NCBI RefSeq assembly: GCF_000720725.1
Contig: NZ_JOCQ01000030.1
Span: forward strand, 1 to 64,000
Direction: 5' to 3'
Source: Streptomyces rimosus subsp. rimosus
GTDB taxonomy: Bacteria; Actinomycetota; Actinomycetes; Streptomycetales; Streptomycetaceae
DNA length: 64,000 nt
Part shown: positions 32,132-41,600 of the stretch, one piece after another
Layout of the letters: each line of letters opens with the position of its first letter
Position numbering within the stretch: position 1 is the stretch's first letter
The notes under the pieces: model-generated
Told to the model about the DNA's origin: nothing
The model's input: only the letters and a program-made list of their open reading frames with translations
Database searches by the model: none
Position numbers and translations under genes: made by a program

Positions 32132-34510
32132 ATGGGAGCACAGCACGCCGACTGGAGCACGAGTGCCACCGGCACCAGGAACATCAGCGCTGTCGACTGC
32201 ATCACCATCACCGGTGCCCGCGAGCACAACCTCAAGGACGTGGACCTCACGATCCCCAAGGGGCGCATCACGGTCTTCACCGGGGTGTCCGGCTCGGGGA
32301 AGTCCTCGGTGGTCTTCGACACCGTGGCGGTGGAGTCGCAGCGCCAGCTGAACGAGACCTACACCTGGTACGTACGCAACCAGCTGCCCAAACACGAACG
32401 GCCCAAGGCGGACACCATCGAGCGACTCACCCCGGCGATCGTCGTGGACCAGCGGCCCGTCGGCGGCGGCGCCCGCTCCACCGTCGGCACGATGACCGAC
32501 ATCCACGCCGTCCTGCGGGTGCTGTTCTCGCGCTGCGGCACGCCGTCCGCCGGCGAGGCCACCGCGTACTCCTTCAACGACCCCGCCGGGATGTGCCCGG
32601 AGTGCGCCGGGCTGGGCCGTACCACCCGCATCGACCTGGACCGCTTCCTGGACACCGGCCGCTCCCTCAACGCGGGCGCGATCCGCTTCCCGCCGCTCGC
32701 CGTCGGCACCGCGGGCTGGCAGATCTACGCCACCTCGGGACTCTTCGACCCGGACGAGCCCCTGGAGCGGTACGGGCCCAAGGAGTGGGACCTGCTGCTG
32801 TACGGCAAGGGCTTCAAGGTCAAGCGCGGTGAGCGCGCCTACAACAACACGTACGAGGGACTGGTCGAGCACTTCGACCGGCGGTACCTGAAGCGGGGCC
32901 TGTCCGCGCTCCCCGAGAAGGCCCGGGAGATGGTGCGCGCCTTCGTGAAGGACGGCACCTGCCCGCGGTGCCGGGGCGGCCGGCTGACCGAGGCGGCGCT
33001 GAAATCGCAGGTCGCCGGGCGGACCATCGCCGAGATGACGGCCCTGGAGGTCACCGAACTGAGCGCGGTCCTGCGGGGCATCGACCCGGCCGACGAGCCG
33101 GTGGGCGCGGCCATCGCGGCGCGGGCCGTCACCGCGCTGGACCGGCTGACGGACATCGGCCTCGGCTACCTCAGCCTCGACCGGCCCACCGACACGCTGT
33201 CCGGCGGCGAGGGGCAGCGGCTGAAGACGGTGCGCCACCTGGGCAGCAGCCTGACGGGCATGACGTACATCTTCGACGAGCCGAGCACCGGGCTGCACCC
33301 GAGCGACGTGCGCCGGCTCAACGGCCTGCTGGTCCGGCTGCGCGACAAGGGCAACACCGTGCTCGTCGTCGAACACGACCGGGACGTGATCGCCATCGCG
33401 GACCATGTCGTGGACATGGGCCCGGGAGCCGGGACGCGGGGCGGCGAAGTGGTGTTCGCCGGGACGGTGCGCGGGCTGGCGGCGGCCGACACGCCGACGG
33501 GGCGGGGGCTGCGGCGGGTGACGCACGTCAAGGAGGAGCCCCGTACGCCCCGCGGCTGGCTGACCGTACGGGACGTGACGCTGCACAACCTGAAGGGCGT
33601 GGACTTTTCCGTACCCACCGGGGTGCTCACGGTGGTCACGGGCGTGGCGGGTTCCGGCAAGAGCACGCTGGTGTCCGAGGCTTTCGTGGGCGCGCACCCG
33701 GAGGCGGTCGTGGTGGACCAGTCCGCGATCGGGGTGTCCGCGCGGTCCGCACCGGCCACGTATCTCGGGGTGATGGACCCGATACGGACACTGTTCGCGC
33801 GGGCGAACGGTGTGCCGGCGGGCCTGTTCAGCTTCAACTCGGCCGGGGCGTGCGAGGCGTGCCGGGGGCGCGGGGAGACCCATACGGACCTGGCGTATCT
33901 GGATCCGGTGACCACCAGCTGTGCAGCATGCCGGGGGCGGCGCTTCAAGGACGAGGTGCTGGGGCTGACTCTGGACGGGCGGTCGATCGCGGACGTGCTG
34001 GAGATGACGGGGGTGGAGGCGGTGGAGTTCTTCGGGGGTGGGGGCGGTGGTTCGGATGATGCCGGGTGTGATGAAGCGGCCGGTGCCGTGCGGAAGTTGA
34101 GTTCGCTGGTCGAGGTCGGGCTCGGGTACCTGACGCTCGGGCAGTCGGTGTCGTCGCTGTCCGGTGGGGAGCGGCAGCGGCTCAAGCTGGCCACCCGGCT
34201 GCACCGTACGGGGAGCCTGTACGTGCTGGACGAGCCGACGACCGGGCTGCACATGGCCGATGTCGACGGGCTGCTGGACCTGCTGGACCGGCTGGTGGAC
34301 GGCGGCAACACCGTCCTGGTGATCGAGCACGACCTGGACGTGGTGAAGCGGGCGGACTGGGTGGTCGACCTCGGGCCCGGCGGCGGCCGGCGGGGCGGCG
34401 AGATCGTGTTCGCCGGGACGCCGCGCGAGCTGGTGGCCGCGCGCGGCTCGGCCACCGCGGAGTGTCTGCGGGCCTCACTCCGTGGCGGGCTGCTCGATGG
34501 TGCGCTGTAG
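32132..34510 (+). CDS. UvrA-like ATPase (short UvrA2/DrrC type)
   Basis: 792 aa from ATG 32132 (GTG 32123 also possible); no ribosome binding site is visible. Two ABC modules as in UvrA: Walker A FTGVSGSGKSSVVFDTVA (~residue 50) and VTGVAGSGKSTLVSEAF (~505), signature sequences DTLSGGEGQRLKT and SSLSGGERQRLKL, Walker B YIFDEPSTGLHP and YVLDEPTTGLHM. Zinc-module Cys pairs (CPECAGLG, CPRCRGG, CEACRGRG, CAACRGR) are retained. At ~790 residues it is ~150 shorter than UvrA of the UvrABC system, lacking the UvrB-interaction region, like UvrA2 and DrrC, linked to tolerance of DNA-damaging compounds. A Gly-rich insert (FFGGGGGGSD) is present. Control by the divergent WYL regulator is likely. Confidence 0.85.
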   Translation: MGAQHADWSTSATGTRNISAVDCITITGAREHNLKDVDLTIPKGRITVFTGVSGSGKSSVVFDTVAVESQRQLNETYTWYVRNQLPKHERPKADTIERLTPAIVVDQRPVGGGARSTVGTMTDIHAVLRVLFSRCGTPSAGEATAYSFNDPAGMCPECAGLGRTTRIDLDRFLDTGRSLNAGAIRFPPLAVGTAGWQIYATSGLFDPDEPLERYGPKEWDLLLYGKGFKVKRGERAYNNTYEGLVEHFDRRYLKRGLSALPEKAREMVRAFVKDGTCPRCRGGRLTEAALKSQVAGRTIAEMTALEVTELSAVLRGIDPADEPVGAAIAARAVTALDRLTDIGLGYLSLDRPTDTLSGGEGQRLKTVRHLGSSLTGMTYIFDEPSTGLHPSDVRRLNGLLVRLRDKGNTVLVVEHDRDVIAIADHVVDMGPGAGTRGGEVVFAGTVRGLAAADTPTGRGLRRVTHVKEEPRTPRGWLTVRDVTLHNLKGVDFSVPTGVLTVVTGVAGSGKSTLVSEAFVGAHPEAVVVDQSAIGVSARSAPATYLGVMDPIRTLFARANGVPAGLFSFNSAGACEACRGRGETHTDLAYLDPVTTSCAACRGRRFKDEVLGLTLDGRSIADVLEMTGVEAVEFFGGGGGGSDDAGCDEAAGAVRKLSSLVEVGLGYLTLGQSVSSLSGGERQRLKLATRLHRTGSLYVLDEPTTGLHMADVDGLLDLLDRLVDGGNTVLVIEHDLDVVKRADWVVDLGPGGGRRGGEIVFAGTPRELVAARGSATAECLRASLRGGLLDGAL

Positions 34511-35137
34511 CAGGCCGTACGTGAACTCCGCGACGGTCGCCCGGCGTTCGCCCTGTGCGTCGGGCGCCGAGAAGGCGAGCCGCCAGCGGGTGGGGGCGGT
34601 GCCCTCCATGGGGCGGGCCGGGGCGAAGGCGCGGGCGACCTCGTCGACCGTGCAGGACCAGGGGACGAGGTCGTCGGCCGTACGCAGGGCGGGAGCGGCG
34701 GCGCCCGGCGCCCGCACGAGCCACGCGTTCCAGGCGCTGCCCTGCGGGCCGGTCAGCACCTCGAAGCGCAGGTCGGGCCAGAGCGGTACGGGCCAGGCCA
34801 GCGCTTCGCAGGTCAGGTCGCCGATGCGGCGGGTGGTGACGGACTCGGGGCGGCCGAGCAGCGAGCGGTAGCGCTGCACCGCGCCGCGCGAACGCGGCGA
34901 ATGGGCCCACGCCTGCCAGCGGCGGTTGGCCTCGCGCAGGTCGGCGCGCGAGGCGCCGAGCGTGCGCAGCGCGTCCTCGACCAGGCCGGGCTGGTGGTCG
35001 GCCATCCGGCGCAGCAGGACGAGCTGGAAGGCGAGGGGGCCGCCGGGCGGCCCGCCGGAGCTGTCGCCGGGGCCGTCGGGCCGGGCACCGGAGCCGTCGG
35101 AAGATCCGTTGTCAGTGGTGGGGTTCATGATGGACAT
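34475..35137 (-). CDS. Hypothetical protein
   Basis: 220 aa from ATG 35137 (ATG 35128 is an alternative; neither has a good ribosome binding site). Its 3' end overlaps the convergent UvrA-like gene by 36 bases. After a ~30-residue Ser/Gly/Pro/Asp-rich start comes a cytoplasmic domain with LVLLRRMADHQPGLVEDALRTLGASR, RGAVQRYRSLLGRP, TCEALAWPVPLWPDLRFEVL and EGTAPTRWRLAF. No known family is recognised and there is no signal peptide or membrane helix. It is conserved-looking in codon bias. The upstream DNA has a short GGATCCGGC direct repeat near 35144-35162. Confidence 0.65.
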   Translation of the reverse strand: MSIMNPTTDNGSSDGSGARPDGPGDSSGGPPGGPLAFQLVLLRRMADHQPGLVEDALRTLGASRADLREANRRWQAWAHSPRSRGAVQRYRSLLGRPESVTTRRIGDLTCEALAWPVPLWPDLRFEVLTGPQGSAWNAWLVRAPGAAAPALRTADDLVPWSCTVDEVARAFAPARPMEGTAPTRWRLAFSAPDAQGERRATVAEFTYGLLQRTIEQPATE

Positions 35138-35189
35138 GGTCGCGGATCCGGCGGATCCGGCGGGCGCGGACGGGGCTTGTGCGGGCTTG

Positions 35190-35432
35190 TCAGGGGCCGT
35201 CGGGGCTCGTGGGGGGCCGTTCGTCCGGGGGGAGGCGGCGCAGGATGGCTTCGTGTTCGGTTTCGGTGACCTGTTCACCGGAGGAGGGGAGGAGCTGGGG
35301 GATGGTGTCGATGATCGGGTATCGGCGGCGCAGACGGGGGTTGTAGAGCACGTCGTCCGGCAGGAGCAGGGACAGCGGACCCTTGTCGATCGGACAGACG
35401 AGGATCTTCAGCAGCGGGTCGTCGGGTTTCAC
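35190..35432 (-). CDS. Trm112-like zinc-ribbon protein
   Basis: 80 aa from GTG 35432; GTG overlaps the stop of the transporter gene by 4 bases. The sequence LLKILVCPIDKGPLSLLLPDDVLYNPRLRRRYPIIDTIPQLLP is the Trm112p/UPF0434 core, a small protein that partners and stabilises methyltransferases. Only one Cys (ILVCPID) of the usual four zinc ligands is present, as in many bacterial members, so it is likely a non-zinc form. Its place at the end of a cluster with two SAM methyltransferases fits a partner role. A Pro/Asp-rich tail ends the protein. Confidence 0.85.
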   Translation of the reverse strand: MKPDDPLLKILVCPIDKGPLSLLLPDDVLYNPRLRRRYPIIDTIPQLLPSSGEQVTETEHEAILRRLPPDERPPTSPDGP

Positions 35433-36388
35433 GGGTCGGCTCCTTGGGAGGGGGCGGAGGGCTCCGGCTGCGGCTCCTGTTCCGGGCCCGGTACCGGGGC
35501 GTCGGTGTCGGTGTCCTGGCGGGGCAGGGCGAGCAGGACGAGTACGGCCATCGCGGTGCCGCCCAGGCGCAGCGCGAGGCGCAGGGGGTCGGCGGGCAGC
35601 GGCTCGCCGAAGGCGACCGTGCCGCAGGCGGCGGTGAACACACAGGTGACGGTGGTGCACACGGGGACGATCAAGGAGGCACGGCAGCGCTGGAGCGCGG
35701 TCTGCGACAGCACCAGGCCGACCGCGCCGGTGAAGAGCAGCAGATACGGATACGGGGAGGTGAACAGGGCACGGACGGCGCCCGCCGGGTCGTGCGCGTC
35801 CAGCAGTCCGGAGACGCCCTTGATGGCGAGCGAGCTGACGCCGTAGAGCAGGCCGACGGCCACACCGTAGGGGACGCCCGAGGACGGCTGCCGGTGGCGG
35901 CGCTTTGCGCGCTGCTCGGCGGAGCCGTACAGCCACAGCCCCGCGGCCAGCGAGGGCAGTGCGATGGCCAGCAGGGTGCCGGTGGGGGCGGTGCGGGTGA
36001 CCGTGCTTGCGCCGTTGCCCTGGAGCGACCCGACGACCATGCCGAGCGCCAGCAGGATCGCCAGGATGCTGCGCCGCTCCCGGCCGCTGGTGCGCTCGCC
36101 GAGGAAGACGGAGGACAGGAGGAGCAGCAGGACCAGACCGGAGACGAAAATGCCCTGGGCCGCGGCAATGGGAAGGGTGCGGTAGACCGCGAGCTGGGCG
36201 GCGAAGCCGGCGGCGAGGGCCAGCGAGCCGCCGAGCCACAGCGGGCTGCTCAGCAGGTGGCGGACCAACCGGGCGGGCTGCCGGGTGCTGAGCGCGGGCA
36301 GCCCGGACAGGGCGCGTTTCTCCAGCACGAAGCCGGTGCTGTACAGGACGTTGGCGAGCAGCGCGGACGCCACGCCCCACCACAGCAT
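35429..36388 (-). CDS. DMT-superfamily (EamA-like) transporter
   Basis: 319 aa from ATG 36388, chosen over ATG 36415 because AAGGGAG lies seven bases before it and it follows the methyltransferase stop. About ten hydrophobic helices beginning LWWGVASALLANVLYSTGFVLEKRAL, with inner and outer EamA-like halves related by duplication (GIFVSGLVLLLLLSSVFLGERTS in the first half, SLIVPVCTTVTCVFTAACGTVAFGEPL in the second). Such proteins export or flip small metabolites or lipid carriers. In this glycan cluster it may move a lipid-linked sugar across the membrane, by analogy with ArnE/F-type and DMT flippases; that is inference. The C terminus is an acidic Pro/Gln-rich tail. Confidence 0.8.
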   Translation of the reverse strand: MLWWGVASALLANVLYSTGFVLEKRALSGLPALSTRQPARLVRHLLSSPLWLGGSLALAAGFAAQLAVYRTLPIAAAQGIFVSGLVLLLLLSSVFLGERTSGRERRSILAILLALGMVVGSLQGNGASTVTRTAPTGTLLAIALPSLAAGLWLYGSAEQRAKRRHRQPSSGVPYGVAVGLLYGVSSLAIKGVSGLLDAHDPAGAVRALFTSPYPYLLLFTGAVGLVLSQTALQRCRASLIVPVCTTVTCVFTAACGTVAFGEPLPADPLRLALRLGGTAMAVLVLLALPRQDTDTDAPVPGPEQEPQPEPSAPSQGADP

Positions 36389-36392
36389 CGCC

Positions 36393-37169
36393 CTACTCCC
36401 TTCTCCGGCGGGCATGGACGAGCAGGATGGAGGCCAGCGACGGCAGGTGGCAGGCGGCGCGGTCCAGGGGCCGCAGCGGACGCGGCACGTCGTGGTACGG
36501 CGCGCCCGCGACCCGTACGACCTCGAAGCCGCAGGCCGTCAGGAAGCCGCGCAGCGCGCGGGCGGTGTAGAGGCGCAGATGGCCGACGACCTGGGTGCCG
36601 GGCCGGCCGTGGATGCCTCGCATGCTCACCTCCGAGAAGACGGGTTGGACGCCCGCGAGCAGCAGTCCGCGGTTGTACCAGGCGGCGAGGTTGGGGGTGG
36701 AGAGCATCAGGTGGCCGCCGGGGCGCAGCACTCGGCGCAGTTCGTCCAGGGCCGCGTCGGGATCGATCAGATGCTCGATGACCTCGCTGAAGAGCACGGC
36801 GTCGGCGGCGCCGTCCGCGAACGGCAGCCCGCCACCGTCCAGTTCACCGCGTACGGCGTACGGGACGCGGGCCGCTGCGCGGCGCAGCGCGTCCTGCGAC
36901 CAGTCGACGCCGACGATGCGGTGGCCGGGCAGGACGGCGGACGCGGTGGCTGCGGCGCTCCCGTCGCCGCAGCCGACGTCCAGGACGGTGGCCGGGACCG
37001 CGCCGGGGCGCAGCGGCCCCAGGGCGCGGGCCAGCATCAGGGCCTGCCGCCGGCTGCGGTCGGTGCCGGAGGCGACGGGCACGGCGGGGTTCTCGTAGAA
37101 CTCACGCAGTGCGTCCGGCCGGGCCGGTGCGGTGCGGTCCTCCGGGGCTGCGGCCGCCCGCCGGGTCAC
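36393..37169 (-). CDS. SAM-dependent class I methyltransferase
   Basis: 258 aa from GTG 37169, overlapping the upstream stop by 4 bases (GTGA). Rossmann-fold methyltransferase with motif I TVLDVGCGDGSAAATASAVL (residues ~62-81), HRIVGVDWSQDALRRA (~85-100) and FSEVIEHLIDPDAALDELRRVLRPGG (~125-150). The GxEVIEH pattern is that of methyltransferases on sugars or lipids. The C-terminal ~100 residues are a substrate-binding cap (YTARALRGFLTACGFEVV). Sits between the condensation-like protein and the transporter in the envelope operon, so it probably methylates a glycan or lipid intermediate. Confidence 0.85.
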   Translation of the reverse strand: MTRRAAAAPEDRTAPARPDALREFYENPAVPVASGTDRSRRQALMLARALGPLRPGAVPATVLDVGCGDGSAAATASAVLPGHRIVGVDWSQDALRRAAARVPYAVRGELDGGGLPFADGAADAVLFSEVIEHLIDPDAALDELRRVLRPGGHLMLSTPNLAAWYNRGLLLAGVQPVFSEVSMRGIHGRPGTQVVGHLRLYTARALRGFLTACGFEVVRVAGAPYHDVPRPLRPLDRAACHLPSLASILLVHARRRRE

Positions 37170-38626
37170 GGCGCGCCTCCCTCGGTCTCCGCCGACCACG
37201 ACGTGGCCGCCAGCGACCGGGCGAAGAGGGCGCCCAGGCGGGCACCGGCCGCGTCGTCCAGGAGCGCGTGCGACCAGCGCAGCGCGAGCTGGATGCGCCC
37301 GCCGACGGAGACGGTGGTGACGGTCAGGCCGCGCGGCATCCGGGCCGGGGCCGAGAACCACACGGCGGTGGGCCGCCCCGCGTCGCCGAAGTCGAGGGGG
37401 TAGGGGATGCGGCCGATGTTGGAGAGCAGCGTGGTGGAGGCCAGCGGCGCGGCGGCCGTACGCATGGCCCGCGTCAGTGCCCCGCGCAGCCCGACCGGCA
37501 GCACAGGAGCGGTCAACATGGCCGCGCCGAGGCCTAGTTGAGAGCCCGGAGCGGACTTCAGGGAACGGGTACGGGCGGCGGTGCGCCACAGCAGCCGGGC
37601 GACCGCCGCCGGGTCGGGCGGCTCGGCCGTGAGCAGCTCGGCGTCCTGCCGTTCCTCCGGCCCGAAGCCGACCGAGACCAGCCGGGTGCCGTTGCCGATG
37701 GGCATGTCCGTGCCGCGCGGGCGGTCGTCCACCGGCATGGTGACGACGGTGGGCGCGCCCGGCCGCCCGTGGAGGCGGTTCCAGCGGGCCACCATCAGGC
37801 AGGTGGCGACCAGGAGCTGGTCGTTGACGGTGTAGGGGGCGACGCCGTTGGTGCGGGGCGGGCGGGCCGGGACGGGCAGTTCGGTGATGAGCATGCCGTT
37901 GCCGGTGGCGTGCCGGGCGCCGCGGCCCCGGCCGCCCGCGCGGGGCCCGCGGTCTCCCGCGATCCGTACGGGCCGGGCCGGCCGGTGCCCGCCGAGCTGC
38001 GGTGTCGTGTCCTGCGGTCCGCCCTCCGCGGCGGGCCCGGCCGCGCGTACGGGCGGCGGTGCCGGGGAATTGTCGGCGCCGCCGTAGATCTGGGCGGCGG
38101 TGGCCAGCACCCGCAGGCAGGCCGGACCGTCCAGGGCGGTGTGGTTGATGGTGATGAGCAGAACGGTTCCGCCACCGCCACCGCCACCGTCCTCCTCCGC
38201 CTCCTGTTCGATGACCTCCAGCCGCACCGGCGGCGAAGCGTCCAGCGGCGGCAAGTCCGTTAACGCCCGCCCCCTGGCCAGGTCGAGCGCGTCCGGGCCG
38301 GGCGGCGGGAAGACGACCGGGTCGCCGTCCGGGACGCCGGTCAGTTCCCACTCGTACCGCCGGTGCCACCACCGGTGCGGGGCCTGGCGCATCAGGATGC
38401 GGGGGTGCCGGCACAGTGCTTCCCGGAATGCGGCCCGCAGCCTGCCGGGGTCCGGCTTCCCGGGCAGGTGCACCTCGATGTGGACGGTTTCCGGTTCGTC
38501 GGCCGTGAGGCAGTGCCGGGTGATCTCGTCCACCACCGGGAACGGGATGCGCCGTACGGCCCGGTCCGCCGCCCCGGGCGGCCCGTTCCCGGCCGGTTCC
38601 TGCCGTGCCGGCTGGAGTGCGGTCAT
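37166..38626 (-). CDS. Condensation-domain-like acyltransferase
   Basis: 486 aa from ATG 38626, overlapping the AftD-like stop by 4 bases. CoA-dependent acyltransferase superfamily fold as in NRPS condensation domains, WS/DGAT and mycobacterial PapA: N-terminal FPVVDEITRHCLTADEPETVHIEV, catalytic motif region ITINHTALDGPACLRV (residues ~150-165), the C-terminal PLASTTLLSNIGRIPYPLDFG and QLALRWSHALLDDAAGARL. The HHxxxDG motif is NHTALDG: the second, catalytic His and Asp remain, the first His is Asn. A low-complexity Gly run (GGGGGG) and Pro/Arg linker sit mid-protein. Expected to transfer an acyl group to an envelope glycan or lipid. Confidence 0.7.
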   Translation of the reverse strand: MTALQPARQEPAGNGPPGAADRAVRRIPFPVVDEITRHCLTADEPETVHIEVHLPGKPDPGRLRAAFREALCRHPRILMRQAPHRWWHRRYEWELTGVPDGDPVVFPPPGPDALDLARGRALTDLPPLDASPPVRLEVIEQEAEEDGGGGGGGTVLLITINHTALDGPACLRVLATAAQIYGGADNSPAPPPVRAAGPAAEGGPQDTTPQLGGHRPARPVRIAGDRGPRAGGRGRGARHATGNGMLITELPVPARPPRTNGVAPYTVNDQLLVATCLMVARWNRLHGRPGAPTVVTMPVDDRPRGTDMPIGNGTRLVSVGFGPEERQDAELLTAEPPDPAAVARLLWRTAARTRSLKSAPGSQLGLGAAMLTAPVLPVGLRGALTRAMRTAAAPLASTTLLSNIGRIPYPLDFGDAGRPTAVWFSAPARMPRGLTVTTVSVGGRIQLALRWSHALLDDAAGARLGALFARSLAATSWSAETEGGAP

Positions 38627-41600
38627 CGGGTGGGTTCCTCCCCGGTCCGGTCCGAAGGGTCTGACGGGTCAGGTGGCGTGGCGTCCGGTGGCGTGGTGTC
38701 CAGTGGTGGCCCGTCCGGTGGCGTGGCGTCCGGCAGGGGCCCGTCCGGTGGCGCGGTACGCCGCCGTCGGCGCGGCAGCGGCGGCAGGGGTCTCCGCTTC
38801 CGCGTACTCGCTTCGCCCTCCCGAGCCCCCGCATCCGGCTCCGACCCCAGCGGTTCCCCGCCCGCGCCCGAACCCGCCGGTGCCGTAGCCAGAGCCGGTT
38901 CCCCCTCCGGCCCAGACCCCGCCCCCGCATGCGCCCCGCGCCGCACCTTCCCGCCCGGCACCGTCACCACGGCCGCCGCCAGCGCCAACAGCGCCAGCCC
39001 CTGAGCAACAGCGCTGAACGGCCCCTCGTCGTCGGCGGGGGACTCGCCGGCACCGAGAGCCGCCGTGATCCCGGCCCCCACCATGGCCAGCAGCGCCAGC
39101 GGTACGAGCAGCCCGTGCCGGAAGCGGGCCAGCAGAGCCAGCAGCGGCACGATCACCGCGTACGGCCCGGCGGCGAGCGCCACGACCACCGTGAGGGCGG
39201 CGGCCCCCAGCACCCAGGACGGCGCGGGCGGCGCCTGCGGCTCCGGCGGGGTGCGCGGTGCGCGGCGGACCAGGGCGGAGCCGATGAGTAGCGCGATGCC
39301 GAGCGCGCCGCCGAACAGCCCGAGGTCGTACGTGGTGGACGGCTCGTACGTCAGCCGCACCATGCCGCTCTCGCCCGCCGGGATCAGGAACCCCTGCTGC
39401 CATCCGTCGAGGCGCACGGGCGACAGTTCGCGCCCGTTGAGCGTCGCGCGCCAGCCGGCGTTGGCGTTCTCGTACATCTGGAGGTACGCGGCGCCGCCCG
39501 TTCCCACCTGGACCGTACGGCGGTCGCCCGCCCAGTCCCGTGCTGTCACGGTCCGCCGCTCGGTGGCGGGCGCGGGGGCGCTGCCCCGGCTGAGGGTGAC
39601 GTCGGTCAGGGCCAGCGGGCCCTGGTCGCCGGCCTCCACCCGGTGCTGCCCGGACGGCAGGTCCAGCCGCCCGTCGCGTGCCCCGCCCGCGCACAGTTCG
39701 ACCTTGACCGGGCGGCGTTCGGTCAGATCACGTACGGAACCGGACGCCTTGGTGGCGTGCAGGGTGCCGTCCACGGCGAGCGGCGGGCCCTGGCCGCAGG
39801 CGAGCGAGAACCGGTCGCCCGCGGAGGGCGGCGGCATCCGCAGGTCGTCCAGGGCGGGGACGTAGACCTCGCTCAGGCCGACGGGCAGTTGCAGGGCCTC
39901 GCCCACGACCGGGTTGTGCACGGTGAGGTCCTTGACCTTGCTGATGGTGATGTCGAGGCGGTCGGTGGTGATGGGGTCGAAGCGGGCCCAGCCGTTCTCG
40001 TCCACCCCGGTGGTCGCCGCGCCGTCGGGGGAGTTGACGAGGATCTCTTCGGGGCGCGTCGAGACGCCGCCCGCGGCGGCCAGCACGATCCGGTCGATGC
40101 TGCGCTTGCCGGACCAGCGCAGGTGCAGGGTGGCCTGGTCGCCCGCGATCCAGGCGGTGGTCAGGTCGCCGTCGACCAGGTTGCGTGGGCTCAGCTGAGG
40201 TCCGGAGCCGAAGGCGGTGGAGTCGGCGGTTGCGGTGATGCGGTTCTGCTTCCCGGGGGCCGCCCGGTCCAGCAACCGGTCGAGTTCGGGCCCCGGTACG
40301 GCCACCGCCCGGCCGGATACCTGGTACGACCCGCCCGTACCGGTACGGAACTGCCGGTGCAGCCCCACCTCGGCGGAGACCGGCGACAGGCCGCCGGGGT
40401 CGCTGCCGCGGTGCAGCGAGTACGTCGCCGCCGGTGATGTCGACTTCTCGGCGTCGGCGGGTAGTTGCAGCAGCCGGGTGACCTGCACGCCCGGGATGGA
40501 CACCTCGGAGAAGCCCGCGCCGGACAGCCCGGCGCGCGGCGTCTGCGATGCGGTGATGGTGATCTTCAGCCACTTCGCGGTGCCGCCCGGTGCCCAGACC
40601 CGCTGCTTCCGGCCGTTGGTCAGCAAGGGAGTCGCCACGCTGCCCCGGTCGGTCTGAACGAGTACGGAGGTCGGCGCCGCGCGCATGCCGTCGCCGGGCA
40701 GCGGCGTCAGCGAGATCGTGGACGGTACGTACGTGGGCCGGGTGAAGCCGATGCGCAGCCACTGGCCCACCGGATCGCCCGCGCTGCCCTCCGCCCAGCC
40801 GGTGTTCGGGTCCCCGTCGAAGGCGTGCACCGGGTCGTACTGCGGCAGGTGGAAGAGCCAGTTGCCGCTGCTGGAGGCGGTGACGGAGGCGGCGCCGCGC
40901 AGCACGCCGGTGGTCTGGTGCGCGATGCCCTCGGTCGGCAGGATCTGCCGGGGTTCGCGCCCGGGGTCCTGGAGGCTGTCCGGGTGATTTCGTTCGGTGG
41001 GCGTGTACGTGTAGGACGTGTTGGAGTTGACCAGCCCGAACCGGGTGTCGGCACGGCGCAGCCCGTCGCCGGTCAGCTGGAGCGGCGGGGTGCCGACGCC
41101 CGGGTGGTTGTCGCCGGTCAGCACGGCCGGGCGGTGCCGCAGCGCGGGGTCGGCGGACAGCGGGAGCAGCGCCTCCGGCCCCCCGCTCACCTGCGCCGTG
41201 TCGGCGACCGGCAGGGCGGTGACCGGGCCGGGCCGCGGGGTGTCCACCGGTTCGTAGATCTCCACGGCGCGCTGGCGCGGGTAGAGGCCCTGGATCTGCA
41301 CCGGCGTGCCGGGGGCGATCTTCCCGTCCGTGGTCAGCGGCCCGAACGCGGCCACCCTCCGGTACCCGGACGCCTCCAGCGTGCGCTTGACGGTCTGCGT
41401 CGGTACGTACCCGATCTGGTCGGGGTCGAGATCGTTGCGTACGACCACGTCGTACAGCCCCGCCCGGCCCAGGAAGTCGCGCAGCCCCGGCACTTCCGAG
41501 CCGGACATCAGGGCCTGTTCGACGGCGTCCAGCGCGCGCCGCACGCCCGGTGTGCCGAACGGTACGAAGTCCCGCTGCGCCCAGCGGGAGCGGGCCAGCA

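Noticed and set aside
32069..34330. Extension of the WYL regulator frame across the UvrA-like gene
   Set aside because: Only the 31055-32068 segment has the HTH and WYL features; the rest is a shadow of the UvrA gene.
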